From Pseudoips prasinana (taxonomy: Eukaryota; Arthropoda; Insecta; Lepidoptera; Nolidae): 64,000 nt of DNA. Made by a program: the position numbers and the translations under genes. Where the stretch lies: contig OX621253.1 in the NCBI GenBank assembly GCA_951640165.1, forward strand, positions 33,053,969-33,117,968, given 5' to 3'. The notes below the pieces were generated by a model. The model was given only the letters and a program-made list of their open reading frames with translations, was not told where the DNA came from and searched no databases. This document shows positions 1 to 10,886 of this stretch, one piece after another (within the stretch, counting starts at the first letter, position 1; each line of letters begins with the position of its first letter).

Positions 1-659
1 ATTCCCAACAAAAACTACACTTTAAAAATAGAGAAACTCTATCAACAATAGTTGTGGGAAACTTTACTCATTACAGAATATAGGTCACAAGAATAATTCT
101 GATGCACCATTGTTCGCTCCTGAAACAACGGTCACAGACAGACATTGTATGCAGCTTAAATATCTACTGTAATTGTGCTACTCGAGCTAATTTTAGGTTC
201 TTGTTGAATGTACAGAGTGTAACATAAATGGGTAGTCATTCATTAGCAAGGTATGCTATCTATCCTCTTGACTAAACACTTTGAGAATTACATTACAATA
301 TATTTAGGAGCTGCTTAAAGAAAGGTAGTTAATAAGCAATTTTCCATATTTTTATCTACAACAAGTTTCACAATTTTTTTTAATGATAACATACTTGTGG
401 GCGACTTTTCAATCATGTAATTCGCGAGCATAAAGCACAACCAGGCTCAGTAAAACCGATGTATACTGGTCACACAAATAGTTGTATAAGCCAGGATTGA
501 AACCCGAAACATAATATAACAATTACATGTTAAGCCTTCTTAGGTGCCAACTGGATAGTTTGAACAAGGACCCTGGCACAAGTTGCCATAATGCCCATTC
601 GAATTAATGTACGTTAACATCGATCACCGTATCAGCCTAAGAACGTCCATAGCGGGACG
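1..659. other. AT-rich intronic sequence, no gene seen
   Basis: No open frame, RNA gene or terminal repeat could be supported here. If the minus-strand gene model is right, this is intron downstream of the 5 kb first exon. Confidence 0.5.
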
Positions 660-906
660 AAGGATACCCAAAATTTATTTGGGAGTATATGCCATAATTT
701 TCAACCTTGGCAGACGGGTTTGAGATTGGTAGTTATGGTACTCAGAAAGACGCTGTATTTTTTTTTTGCTGTGTGGTGACGGCGACGAGTATACCACCCA
801 TTTTATCAATGGGGGGGAGTCGAAATCTTCACGTGAGATTATCTTCCCCCTGCACTAGTGCAGGGGGAAGATAATATACTCATCGCCGTCACCACACAGC
901 AAAAAA
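660..906. mobile_element. Fold-back copy of the GTGACGGC-end repeat family
   Basis: The arms at 762-792 and 876-906 are inverted repeats reading TGCTGTGTGGTGACGGCGA outward-in, with one mismatch in the first 28 bases. Inside lies a perfect 38-bp palindrome (838-875, centred on CTAG). The stretch 660-720 carries the 3' part of the same family (rc of GCCATAATTTTCAACCTTGG). Related copies lie at 12490-12710, 24673-24856 and 26762-26880. The palindromic structure looks like an inverted duplication of one end with loss of the middle. It could alternatively be read as a MITE with long terminal inverted repeats. No protein is encoded. Confidence 0.6.
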
Positions 907-984
907 CAAGTTATGTAAACCAGGCTGAGCCTGAAGTCTGGTAACCAGACACATACATACATATTGTAGATAAATAAATTACGA

Positions 985-1076
985 CCATACACAAAGATTT
1001 GTCCTGAGTGGGGATCGAACCCACTACCTCTGGTTTAGGAGCCAGAATCACTAAACATTAGACTAACAGACGAGTC
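985..1076 (-). mobile_element. tRNA-like SINE head fragment
   Basis: On the minus strand an A-box-like stretch is followed by a B box (GGTTCGATCC type; plus strand GGGATCGAACCCACTACC). The acceptor stem does not close, so it is a SINE remnant and not a tRNA gene. Confidence 0.5.
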
Positions 1077-2735
1077 AAGTATATATTGTCATGATACTAT
1101 TTACTATATTTAAGACATCAAAATATATGATAAAATAACAAAGGTATACTATACACATTTATTTAAAATGTAAAGAAGAGGTACTCAATCTCCATTCTGT
1201 GAAAAATATGCGCTTAATACCAGCATAGGAATCAAAATTTAATCTTTAATCTGAAGAATCCAAGGTATTACAGCAAATATCAAAATAAAACAATAATAAA
1301 AACTGCACAAAATATTCAATAAAAGTTTCATGCCAAAGCAATTCAATTTCAGAACTTCAACCGCAAACGGACCGACTTTATAAATATTTCATATACATAA
1401 TAAAACTTATGTACGGAATCCATAAGTTTGTACAAACTACGAGAATTCGAAATACATTAAAAGCGTATAAAATAGTTATAGCCTATTCGTAGCACATGCT
1501 ACGAATCTACGAGTCTACGGCGTAGTAACTACGAGTTTGAGTTGCTACGGAGGTATATAAAATCTGGATATATACTGTTATTCATGACAATTTTGCAGGT
1601 TATTGTGGAAGTTTGAGGAACTCAAGTAGTATTTTGAGAGAAGTTAGTTTTAAGTGTGTTTGATTTTAGAAGAATAGGTATTCAGTTCTAGTTCCTTTTT
1701 TCCACGGTAATAGGACATATTTTAAAAATTAAGTTCGTTATTTAAAAGTTTTTGGACAAAAAGGAAATTACTTAACGAACATTTAAAGACCATGCCAATG
1801 TGAGTGACGTTGCGGTTCTATTAATATTAATATTATTTATGTTTTTTGTTCAATGACACTAAAATACTACTATTTACTCACATTTATTGCATAAAACATA
1901 GATTTTAACATCAATTGACGTAATAATTATTAAACAAAAATCACCGAAATATTTGCGTTTCCAAATTTTATTTACTTACATATAAAATATATATGTACCA
2001 ATGTAAGCAGAAATTAAGCACTATTAAGTCTATAGTTGGGATACCGGAAGTGTTATATTTCTTAGGAATTTCGTATTTCACAGAGCACAATTAGTTATGG
2101 GTTCTGGCTGTACTAATAAGACTAGATCTAGAAAGAGGCCTACTGGTCGAACACTAGGATAACCACTGCCCATATAAATTATGATAGAATTTGTCCAACA
2201 CATTCTAAATGTGCCGACGATCGTTTTAATGAACACTCACTACATGAGTAAGATGAAATTCTTTCCAACATTTTCAGTTTCAGTAATTTTTCATATCGAA
2301 ACAAAAGCCTTAAAATGGGGTCAAGAGGCGCCATGAAATTCAACCGACAATACGAGGGGAGGCTTTCACCCCCTGTTTCAGAATCATACTTTTTAATTGA
2401 ATTCTGTGTTCGTCAAACGTGTTCTCAAATTAGGGGTAACGTTGTATAAGGGATTGTAATTGTTTAGGATTAAAAAGCTTTTAATATACTTGTAATTGTA
2501 CGAGGTGTAGGCATTTCTTTCTCAAGGAATTGCCAACTGAGAAATTACTTTTTATTTTATAGAATATTACAACACTATAATAATAATAATAATATAGTCG
2601 TAACCTCCGGTACCATAGACCCGGTTCTTGCTGCCGGTTGCAAATCCTATTTTTTATATTCTAAAATGTATATTTCTGTTTTTTATATATTTTAAAATGT
2701 ATTTAATAAGAAATATATATGAATAAATGATAATA
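1077..2735. other. Intronic sequence without recognised gene
   Basis: Mostly AT-rich and single copy within the window, except the CTACG-rich patch at 1487-1553. A GC-richer patch at 2320-2390 has no open frame of note. Confidence 0.4.
1487..1553. repeat. CTACG-rich short repeat, locus 1
   Basis: CTACG or CGTAG recurs about nine times in under 70 bases, in both orientations (GTAGCACATGCTACGA, GAGTCTACGGCGTAGTA). Similar patches occur at 7967-8002, 34226-34282 and 37690-37792. Confidence 0.5.
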
Positions 2736-2816
2736 ATAATATATCTAGGGACAATGTCACATAGATCTTCCTAGCCCCAAACTAAGCAAAGCTTGTACTA
2801 TGGGTACACTGTTAAT
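2736..2816 (-). mobile_element. SINE family A, 3' fragment
   Basis: Matches the 3' body of the full copies at 6376 and 42007: GGGACAATGTCACA at one side and AGCAAAGCTTGTACTATGGG at the other. The tRNA head is missing. Confidence 0.6.
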
Positions 2817-2999
2817 ATATTTCAATATGACTTGACAAATTCCTGTTTTAAGCAAGTACGAGTATCATCGAGGAAGTAAACTAGACACAGCCTGTACTTT
2901 GAAAACCAGACAACTGATGAACATACTTATATGTTTTTCAATATAATATATTACTATAGATAAATTAAAACTAGACACAGAACAAATAACCTTGCTCAT

Positions 3000-3093
3000 C
3001 ACATAAGGTTTTTACTGGGCCTGGGTTGAGATCGAACCAGTGACCTCTAGCTTAGTAGTTAAGGCCACTAACCACTGAACCTGGCCCAGTCAA
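3000..3093 (-). mobile_element. tRNA-headed SINE fragment
   Basis: The minus strand reads GGCCAGGTTCAGTGGTTAGT (A-box region), then a B box like GGTTCGATC. The poor acceptor stem argues for a SINE head. Confidence 0.5.
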
Positions 3094-3449
3094 CAAATAT
3101 TCTCCTATAAAGACCAACTACTTGACTCAGAGACTAGACTAAGATGTCAGGCCGAGTCAAGTATGTTGATTTTGTTGTGAGTTTTCCCTATCTTAAGGTC
3201 AGTCAATGCCAAAGTAGTTCTGGTCACCCAGTTGGCTTACGACATAACTGTTGTCTTATGGCTACAACCGGCACCTACAGCTTAATAACACCCTCGTAGC
3301 AAGGAGACCCTCAATATTTTAATCACTTTAACAGTCCCAATCTATTTTTGTTTTTTTACGCCTGCCCTAGTTATTTTATGATTCTCTGAATATCTAGGTT
3401 AAAAGAGACCCACAATCAGTACAACCATATATAAATCACTCAAATGAGA

Positions 3450-3532
3450 TTCCCGTTCGTGGATTAAACCCAAAACACGTGGAAGATGAGATATTAGCGA
3501 AACGTGCACCTAAACTACTACGCCGCACATGC
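3450..3532 (-). mobile_element. SINE family E head
   Basis: The minus strand reads GCATGTGCGGCGTAGTAGTT and continues to a degenerate B box (GGGTTTAATCC). Same layout as the better copy at 21548-21660. The 73-aa frame crossing this region is a chance frame over the SINE. Confidence 0.5.
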
Positions 3533-3932
3533 AGAAAATCTATAGATTGATCATTTCTGCAGTAAAATGGAATTTGGCAGTTACTAACCCTCAAATACCG
3601 ATTAGAATTTTGGAACACGCGTTTTTCCCAATTACCAAAACTAATTACAACGTACAATTCTGCGCTAGAACTGTATTTTCTCTTTCTTTCTCTGTAACTA
3701 CGTAAACAAATATGTTTAAACTACCGAGACTCAACTGACATTTACATCAAAATAATTGTTTTACTAAATTTTTAACCAAAAATAATTTGAATTAAGTTAT
3801 GCGCAAACGATCTAGTAAAAATTTTCATTGACGTATCGATATTATATATCTTCACAAAGAGCAATTTCTACCCGCGAAAACAAAATACTTTGAAATGATC
3901 ACTAGTCAACTGAACTTTACTTTCAAATAAAC

Positions 3933-4003
3933 ATCTTTGTTGGTTGAAGTTGTTTAATTTGGTGAAAACATCACCAAATTAAACAACTTGAAGCAACAAA
4001 GAT
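3933..4003. repeat. Near-perfect 33-bp-arm hairpin
   Basis: Arms 3933-3965 and 3971-4003 pair almost completely (ATCTTTGTTGGTTGAAGTTG against CAACTTGAAGCAACAAAGAT; only about two mismatches) around a 5-base loop. No protein or known terminal motif is present. Confidence 0.7.
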
Positions 4004-5090
4004 AGGTATTAAACTTAGGGAAAACGACTAAGTAAATTTTCATTGGCATTTCAGTATTCAACAATAAGTATTTACTAGAAATATCTTCACTACGAGCAAT
4101 TCAAGCTTAGCATGGAATTAATATAACTCCTGAGAATCGCAGTTAACAGACAAGTTCTCAGTCTAGACAAGCAATGCTATTAAACTGAAACTTAGCTACA
4201 GTCTAAAACATGTTTGATCTAAAACTTCATTAAAGTTACGTACATATATGCCCATCTTTATCTAAAAACCATATTAAATACTCGTCGCTTCCTCTGCTCA
4301 TCATAATTTATGAGCGAACTGAGTGAGCGAGTGAGCATCAACTTTAAACTTTCCACTCATGCATTATAATACTTCATGATACAATAACAAGACTCACGAA
4401 AACCTTCTCTCGAGCAATTTCAGTTTCCAAGCACTCACAAAAAGTTCAAAACTCCTTAAACTTGAGAATCGCTTCTGAGGCTTACATATGTTGGATTATT
4501 CAATAAGACATTGTAAACATTATACTTTCCAAGCAGGGCTGATAGAGACAAGTTCCAAGTATTCGAAGTTCAAAGCATCCGAAAATTTGTTAATTGAAAA
4601 CATTGGAACTTTTTCAATAATTATGTATCCAAACAATTACTTTTTCAATTTAATATTGTATTGACGCTAATTTGAGCAAATAGCTTCGATATCACGTTAC
4701 AGCCTCCAGCAGTTTATCAATTTTATCAATTTCAGTTACGAAATGGTCAAATAATATTTAATTTGCTCCCGGTTTGATATTTGCTTTCGGATTTACGCGG
4801 CGATTTTTGTGGATTGAGTTTCGAATAAAAAATACTTAACACTGCGAAAATAACGATTTTTCATACACTGGTAATATATTTTCGGATGGACATAATTTTA
4901 ATGACTTACTTTCATACATTAACGTAATTGCTAAACTATTAAAACCTTATACGTGTTTCTACTATACTGAAACGGTACGTAGCGTTCCACTGAAATTTAA
5001 ATTATCCAACTTTTCCGCAAAACCGCAACACCGTAACCCTGAATTTTATATTAAGTCACAACCACAAAATGGCAAACAGCACTTTCATAC
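4004..5090. other. Intron directly after the 5 kb exon (minus strand)
   Basis: AT-rich, with no further exon, RNA or repeat identified. The donor GT lies at 5090-5089. The matching acceptor was not found in 1-5089, so the next exon probably lies left of the window. Confidence 0.4.
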
Positions 5091-5771
5091 CTGTGAAAAT
5101 CGTTCCTGAGCATCCAGGATTTCAATAAACAGGGACAACTTTTGATCCATGATGGGGAACCCATTCCGAGGCTGTTGCAGTAAGTGCCGCACAGCTTCCC
5201 GTACAGCAGCTGGCGTGCTCGGCGTACACGGCGTCCCCAGTGACGGATACTGCCCCACCAGGGCTGATAATCCGTGGAAAGTAGCTGAAGTCTTAGGCGG
5301 GTTTTGCACCCCACCCGGCAAAGATAACCGGCGTGATGTGGAAGGCGGTACGGCACCATAACCGTTCGTCATAATCGCCGGTCTTTGCAACTGATAATCA
5401 CTTCTGGAGGACGGCAATAAGGTTGCCCGCGGTAATGTGCACATGCCGGGTCGCGGGCGGCGCGGGACCGGCTGCAGTAGAGGCACAGGACCCCACTCAT
5501 CCTCGACGGAGCCGATTGAGTGGGGTCTTCTGGTGAGGTGGTTTACGGCGGCAGGTCGAGGAGATACCACACTGTGTGGCCGCCGCGGTCTCCGCTCCGT
5601 AGGGATCGGATTCGGCGGTATATAAGGGGTGAAGCCATCGAAGGCTTTGATAGAGTTTTGGTGCACTTCGGGCGCGGGCGGTGGGGGATCATCCCAGCGA
5701 GGCCAGGCGAGCGCTAGGGAGTCAGGCTTGCGGGGCGGCGGAGGCCTGGGCCGGGCCGCCCCTTCGGTCAT
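5091..5771 (-). CDS. Alternative first coding exon, dystrophin short isoform (putative)
   Basis: The minus-strand frame opens upstream but is stopped by an in-frame TAA 9 bases before a GTG at 5873. The first ATG in frame is at 5771-5769 in GCCGCCATGA, a strong Kozak context, and gives 227 residues. The frame runs to CAG at 5093-5091, followed by the donor GTATGA, and closes at TGA three bases later if unspliced. The protein is proline- and arginine-rich and low in recognisable domains, ending in FIEILDAQERFSQ. It has no signal peptide or membrane segment. The exon ends in phase 0, as does the spectrin-repeat exon at 41796-41937 on the same strand, so both could join the same downstream acceptor. 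Dystrophin genes are known for internal promoters with unique first exons. Membership of this gene is inferred; a separate nested gene is possible. That it is a genuine coding exon is well supported by GC content, Kozak context and donor. Confidence 0.65.
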
Positions 5772-5950
5772 GGCGGCCGGGGCCGGCAGCGCGTCACATG
5801 GCGGCACGCCCGTCGCGCGCGGCGTCCGCCGGTCGACTGGCGTCGCGACGCTGCACGCTCTGCACCGACGCACTGTTTTGGTTTATCCACTGTTTTTTCT
5901 CCACATTTGTTTGGCGACGTGCGTGAGTTACGCGCCGGCCGAGTATTTGT
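5772..5950 (-). promoter_or_regulatory. 5' UTR and GC-rich promoter region with a small uORF
   Basis: This is the upstream part of the GC-rich island (about 5100-5940) in an otherwise AT-rich window. On the minus strand a 7-codon upstream frame starts at ATG 5906-5904 and ends TAA 5885-5883, before the main ATG at 5771. No TATA box is placed with confidence. A pyrimidine-CA initiator-like site lies near 5930. The start site is inferred, not seen. Confidence 0.4.
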
Positions 5951-6375
5951 AACCGATCGACGATCCTGTTATTTATTTCTGTGTTGTGCTCGTTGATTAA
6001 ATGGAGAATTTTATTGTGAACATGGAGAGTAAAATTACAAAAATGTGTTAATATGTTTAAAGATTGATTAGTACCATTAACAAAAAGGTTTTACTACATA
6101 TTTTTGTAAATGGTACCACACCACATACCACTTCTCACGTTATGAGTGTTGTAAATGTGTCAAAAAAAATAATGGTCGGCAAAGTAACGTACAAATAATC
6201 AGATATTTAGTGGTAACTATAGCATATGATTCTTACAGCACACAATGGCATAAATCACGCGGTGCCAATGCCTCCTACCTTTCTCGATGTGCTCTGGTGA
6301 CCTTATTCACACCCAAGATAACTAACTTAATATTATAATTTATTTACAATTTACCTAGAGTAGTTACCTATATAG
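5951..6375. other. AT-rich sequence upstream of the putative internal promoter
   Basis: No gene or repeat recognised. In the minus-strand model it would hold promoter-proximal or intronic regulatory sequence. Confidence 0.35.
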
Positions 6376-6628
6376 ACGGTCACCGTAGCCTAGTTGGTAG
6401 TGCTCCTGCCTACGAAGCTGGTGGTCCTGGGTACAAATCCCGGTAAGTGCAAATATTTGTGTGACGAGCACGAATATTTGTTTCTGAGCCATGGATGTTT
6501 TCTATGTATATAAGTATTTATCTACCTATATAAGTATGTATATCGTCGCCTGGTACCCATAGTACAAGCTTTGCTTAGTTTGGGGCTAGGATGATCTTGC
6601 CATTGTCCCGAGATATATTATTATATTA
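6376..6628 (+). mobile_element. SINE family A, near full length
   Basis: A tRNA-like head has A box TAGCCTAGTTGG and B-box region GGTACAAATCC, followed by a body with GCACGAATATTTG, GGTACCCATAGTACAAGC and GGGGCTAGGATGATC, and ends in ATTGTCCCGAGATATATTATT. Other copies: 27929-28178 (-), 42007-42257 (+), 51363-51588 (-). It is Pol III type and non-coding. Confidence 0.8.
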
Positions 6629-7185
6629 TATATTATTCTTTAAGCAGCTTGCGTAGTTTGCCTGCTCTACCACATTTAATAAGTGATCGAATAAGTAGAA
6701 TATCCTTTCAGCAGTTACATTTCAATAGCTACTGTAATCGAAGAAAACGTTATATATTATAACAATTAATAATATAAAACATTGAACCATTAAATAGTTC
6801 GTGCACCGAATAATATAGTACCCGTAAATCTTTGGTCAACGCATTGCTCGATACGGAAGGGAGGTAGCGATATTTCAGTTCGACCCCCGCCGCGAATATT
6901 ATGGACGCTGCAGTCGAGAAAGACATCGCTATATTGACACCGTTTCAATATTATGTGAGGTATATGTACGTGTACTTTCTGATATTATGTAAGCTAGTGA
7001 GCTGTATGTATCTGTATCTTCTGATATTAACTTTCACAATTTTGAGAATATTAATAAATAAACGTTGTAACAGTGTTTATGAAGATGTAGAAAATGCTAT
7101 CATAATTTTTCTTATATAATGTAACTTACTTTATAAAAAATATACTTATACTAAAATCGTTGGTTAGGTAGGAGGCAATGTTTAT
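6629..7185. other. Intronic sequence, no gene
   Basis: A 72-codon frame at 6901-7119 is AT-driven and hydrophobic with no family resemblance; it is treated as chance. Confidence 0.35.
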
Positions 7186-7284
7186 GGAACGAAGTTCCTT
7201 ATCGCTCGCTGTGAAAGGGGACGGAAAAAAATCTTACGAAAAGTTGTTACGACACTTTTTGCAGCTGTGCAGCGTGCGCATGTT

Positions 7285-7315
<31 letters not shown>

Positions 7316-7442
7316 TATAGAAAGCAAGCCAGATATTGTCATTTCTATTTCGCATTGAACAGTATGGTGTCGCGACGATTATTTTTGTTGAGTGTATACA
7401 GGTTTTTTGTACATAATAAATAATAAGAAATAACTTCGTTCC
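7186..7442 (+). mobile_element. Short inverted-repeat element, GGAACGAAGTT ends
   Basis: Starts GGAACGAAGTTCCTTAT and ends AATAACTTCGTTCC, so the termini are inverted repeats. The inside contains a (TC)n run and CAGGTTTTTTGTACATAAT. Truncated copies lie at 34968-35206 and 48798-49026 in the opposite orientation. Shared sequence with the 34.9 kb copy continues past the right end (CCGGGTGTCCCTTGAC), so the true boundary may lie further out. Confidence 0.6.
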
Positions 7443-8452
7443 ATCCGGGTGTCCCTTGACAATTCTCAAGTTTTTTTTTGCTTGAAAATGGATTCAAAAT
7501 AAAGTATATTATTAATCCATTATCACGATTTTTTTGTGAATCATTTACTACAACTATTGCAAATATTTAAAAGTGTTCTTTACACGTCTGTGAATTTAAA
7601 CTCTTTTCTTTTTCTGCTGTTAAGAAAATGATCAGAAATACTAACTTAAATCCACCACAATATAATGAAATCACAACAAAGTTTCATAAACTTATCCACA
7701 TAATCGCCAGCATCAAACTCCATGATAAATGGGCATCCATAAGTGCATAAAAGTGGAAGCAACGAACCCGAAACGTAATGCATCTCAAGTGTTGTTATTT
7801 GAGTTTCTATATCCAACTACAACAACCATATTACACAAAACTAGTCCTTATTACATATATACAAAGTCCTCAATTTGTTACCACTTAAATGAAACTCCAG
7901 CAAATTTATCCCTACACTATACAAACAAAAATAGCCCGTGGCTCTCGCCAATACAGTCTGGGTGTATAACTACGGATATGCGTAGTGTAGTGCTACGATT
8001 TTTAAGGGTGGTTTATAAATAGATGATTGAAAGGGTTATTATTTATAGCTTTATAAGGTGGAATGGATTGATCGCTGTTTCAGTGTTAATCAAAGTTTTA
8101 TGTGTTTGTATTTTGGGAGGCAGAGTAGTAATAATAAATAATCTTTAAGCGAAGTAATCAAACCGGTAACCTAATAGGAGGAAAACTGCTTGAACAAAGA
8201 ATTTTATGTACTCACATTTGATTACAGATTAAGTAGTATTTTAAAATAAACTATACATATTGGGTTTGATTCTCTCAACAAGTTTTTGTTACTATGATCG
8301 AATATAATATGTAGATTGCTATTCAAGATAAATAATAACGCTATACAGAGGTATTACTTATACATATAAATTCAGGGTCTTTTGAATACCTAAATGAAAA
8401 AAATAATTGAAACAAATTAAGCATTTTGTTTACTATGATTTAACGACTGGTT
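7443..8452. other. Intronic sequence, no gene
   Basis: Holds a CTACG-rich patch at 7967-8002. A 97-codon frame at 7729-8022 has no recognisable family and irregular composition. Confidence 0.35.
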
Positions 8453-8636
8453 CAGAGCTAGATGCTCTCACTGGTCTGCCAGTGATCGACGAGGCTAAGC
8501 AACTAGACTTGTGGTCAGTCTGTAGATGGGTGACCACCAAAGAGGTTTAATTTCTGTGCATCGCCGTGCTTCGAAGGGCACGTTAAGCTGTCGGTTGTAG
8601 TCATAAGTTGTTAAGCCTTTCTCTCATATCCGATAG
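8453..8636 (+). mobile_element. 5S-rRNA-derived SINE (SINE3 type), copy 1
   Basis: The first 100 bases resemble the 3' half of 5S rRNA, including the internal promoter: GAGGCTAAGCAACTAGACTT (A-box equivalent) and TAGATGGGTGACCACC (C-box equivalent). A shared body follows: TGCTTCGAAGGGCACGTTAA and GTTAAGCC. A longer copy is at 43265-43517 and a headless one at 22341-22493. It is not a functional 5S gene: the 5' half and the terminal stem are absent. Confidence 0.7.
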
Positions 8637-10250
8637 AAAACGCAGAACAACTGCTCCGTATTAAGAAATCTTATTTGTAGGTATAAAAATTAAATTATTT
8701 ATAAACCACAATAGACAGGATTACATAACCAAGTGTGTAAATTTAAATGTAGTTTGTGAATAAAAATGAACTGTGCGAGTTAATAATATTATACAATTTT
8801 TCCATTATATTTACGTTAACATTTATTATATCACAACTCGGCATAAAACTATATTTATTTTTGTAATTCTTTGAGAGTAAAACTGATTACAGTTAGGGCA
8901 AATTGACCCTGTAGTGTCATATTTTATAAAAGGAAGATGTATATATAACTTCAATTTCATTATTTCTCCTAATGATGTCACTAAAAGTTTAATTAAAGTA
9001 CAACACAATTCTTTAAATTATGGATCTAAGCTAATATGACATGTGAGCTGTATATATTTGGTATGAAACGGTTTTTGAATAAGCACAATTTCCCATAGGA
9101 TGCATTTTATCCGGCGAAGCAGTGAAAGCCTCCTAGGCTAACGTCATTAATTAAAAAAGTATTTACAAGACTTATCAATTAGGGAAGTATTGGCCATGCT
9201 ACATGCTCATCATAGCAATCGGCTCCATAATACGTACATAGTGTCAACCATTTGCCAAAGCGTTAATGTGTTGAATGGGCGATTTCGGTTGGTTACGAAT
9301 GGGGTGATTCTATTCCATGCCAATAATGATCTGGTTGAACGTTTCTACATATAACCACTTACCACTATACTTTAGCTTTTCTTTATAACTACCAATTTGA
9401 CAAATTGTTTACATATGGGACTATTTCGAGACCGTAATCTATCGAATAAGAAAGAATTATCAACAATGGAACAGAGAAATCGCGTCACATACGTGCAAAA
9501 AAACATAACAGTCGAATTGTTGCGGGCTCATGAAAATAAACTCTATAACAGTAAAGTAAGGAACTAAGTCTGTAAATTGTTCCGAACAGCTAAAACACTT
9601 TCCCTGTAGCACAAAATGTGTGCATAAAATTCACAAATAAAATCATATCTTTATGACCGAATTAATATATACCTTGCCTTAATTTAGGGCAGTTGTTGTC
9701 TTCTTAAAAGTTCTGCGGTTCGCTCTATATTCTCATACATACTAAGGCACATTCTGACATAAACGTAACATCGATATCCCTTACCACGTCCCAAGTAAAA
9801 AACTCTCAAAGAAAATCCTTTTTAATCCACCCATAAACAAAATCTAGGAGGAAAAGGGATGCCGGGATCAAAGAACAGGGTAAAAATGCCCCAGTTTATT
9901 CGTAATTCTTTAATACGTTATTAGGAATGTGTGAGACGAAATTTTCATATGAAACTATAAATCAATTTGGCGGAACATTGAGAAAAGGGATAATCGGGCC
10001 ACTGGGCAGGATTCCTGTTTGACTAGAGAGGGGAACCACCCGGAAAGTTTGCACGACTCCTATTTATACATCGATAATATTCAAAATCTTATCGACACTC
10101 CAAACTGAAAACACTTCTGAAAGTTTCGTAGAAACGAATTGACAATTTAAAAATATGATGCATTTATAACTAATAAAGAATATGGTTACAATATTTATAA
10201 TAAGACAAAGAAGTAATTAATATTGTCTTTTTGAGTGATTATCATCATAG
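8637..10250. other. Intronic sequence, no gene
   Basis: No exon, RNA gene or repeat with recognisable ends. The short minus frame at 8826-9008 is AT-rich chance sequence. Confidence 0.35.
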
Positions 10251-10254
10251 GTCG

Positions 10255-10680
10255 GTAGTCCACCGCTGGACAAAGGAAAATGTGGTACAGGACTGCCGGT
10301 TTTACGTGCTCTCCGAGGCGGGGGGGTAGTATCACTACTACCAACTCCCAGACTGATACTTGACCTCTTTCCGGCCGTTTCGCTCGTCGACCCATACGAT
10401 TAGTAAGTTAGTAGTTATAGTTGATGGAATAGACAATGTCCTCGTACAAACGCCATCAAGCTAACCCAATCTGTCAAATTTCCCCAATTGAAAGTGAACC
10501 ATATGTTAATGTGATAAAGTTGAAAATCTATTAAAGAAATTGGACAGATTGAGGTAGCTGTATGCGCTGGTCTCTGTTCTTCCGCTCACACTTGTGTTCT
10601 ATAATATGTCCCGCGCAGACTCCAGTCTCCATTGAGACTGGCCATCGTGGCCGAAAGCGATCAGGAGGACATTACACTGT
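10255..10680 (+). mobile_element. Rearranged SINE family C body with a nested MITE
   Basis: Blocks shared with the SINE C copies at 36686 and 41040: TTTTACGTGCTCTCCGAGGC, ACCAACTCCCAGACT, CTATAATATGTCCCGCGCAG and TCTCCATTGAGACTGGCCAT. An RTE-like scrap (AGTCCACCGCTGGACAAAGG) sits at its left edge. The block is split by the MITE at 10448-10573. Confidence 0.55.
10448..10573. mobile_element. MITE of the GTAC-target family, degenerate copy
   Basis: Reads AAACGCCATCAAGCTAACCC at the left and an inverted counterpart at the right; preceded by GTAC. The interior (CCCAATTGAAAGTGAACC, GATAAAGTTGAAAATC) matches the copy at 49328-49456. Confidence 0.6.
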
Positions 10681-10799
10681 TGTACAGTTATAATAGGCGA
10701 TATTTTTAAAGTTTATATTAATAATAATATGTTGTGTAGTATGTAAATTATTTCCTACAATCCGTGTACCTAAATATCTATATGTACCTAAAAATAATT

Positions 10800-10886
10800 A
10801 TATATTACTACAAACATGTTCTGACTATTTACAAGCGCTTTTTTAAAGTCTACGTGAATAAAAACCTTTTTTATTTTATTTTTGAT
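10800..10886 (+). mobile_element. LINE 3' tail fragment
   Basis: ACATGTTCTGACTATTTACA, then CGCTTTTTTAAAGTCTACGT and AATAAAAACC followed by T/A-rich sequence. The same tail occurs at 18050-18116, 39650-39690 and, inverted, 57835-57905. Confidence 0.55.

Noticed and set aside
5772..5873. Extending the 5 kb exon to the upstream GTG (262-residue frame)
   Set aside because: GTG is not a normal eukaryotic start, an in-frame TAA lies just upstream, and the ATG at 5771 has an excellent Kozak context.
5149..5952. Several plus-strand frames in the GC-rich block
   Set aside because: They are antisense shadows of the minus-strand exon; high GC removes stop codons on both strands.
6376..6450. tRNA gene
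   Set aside because: A and B boxes are present but the acceptor stem does not close and a SINE body follows; the same holds for 21548, 27929, 36940, 41330, 42007 and others.
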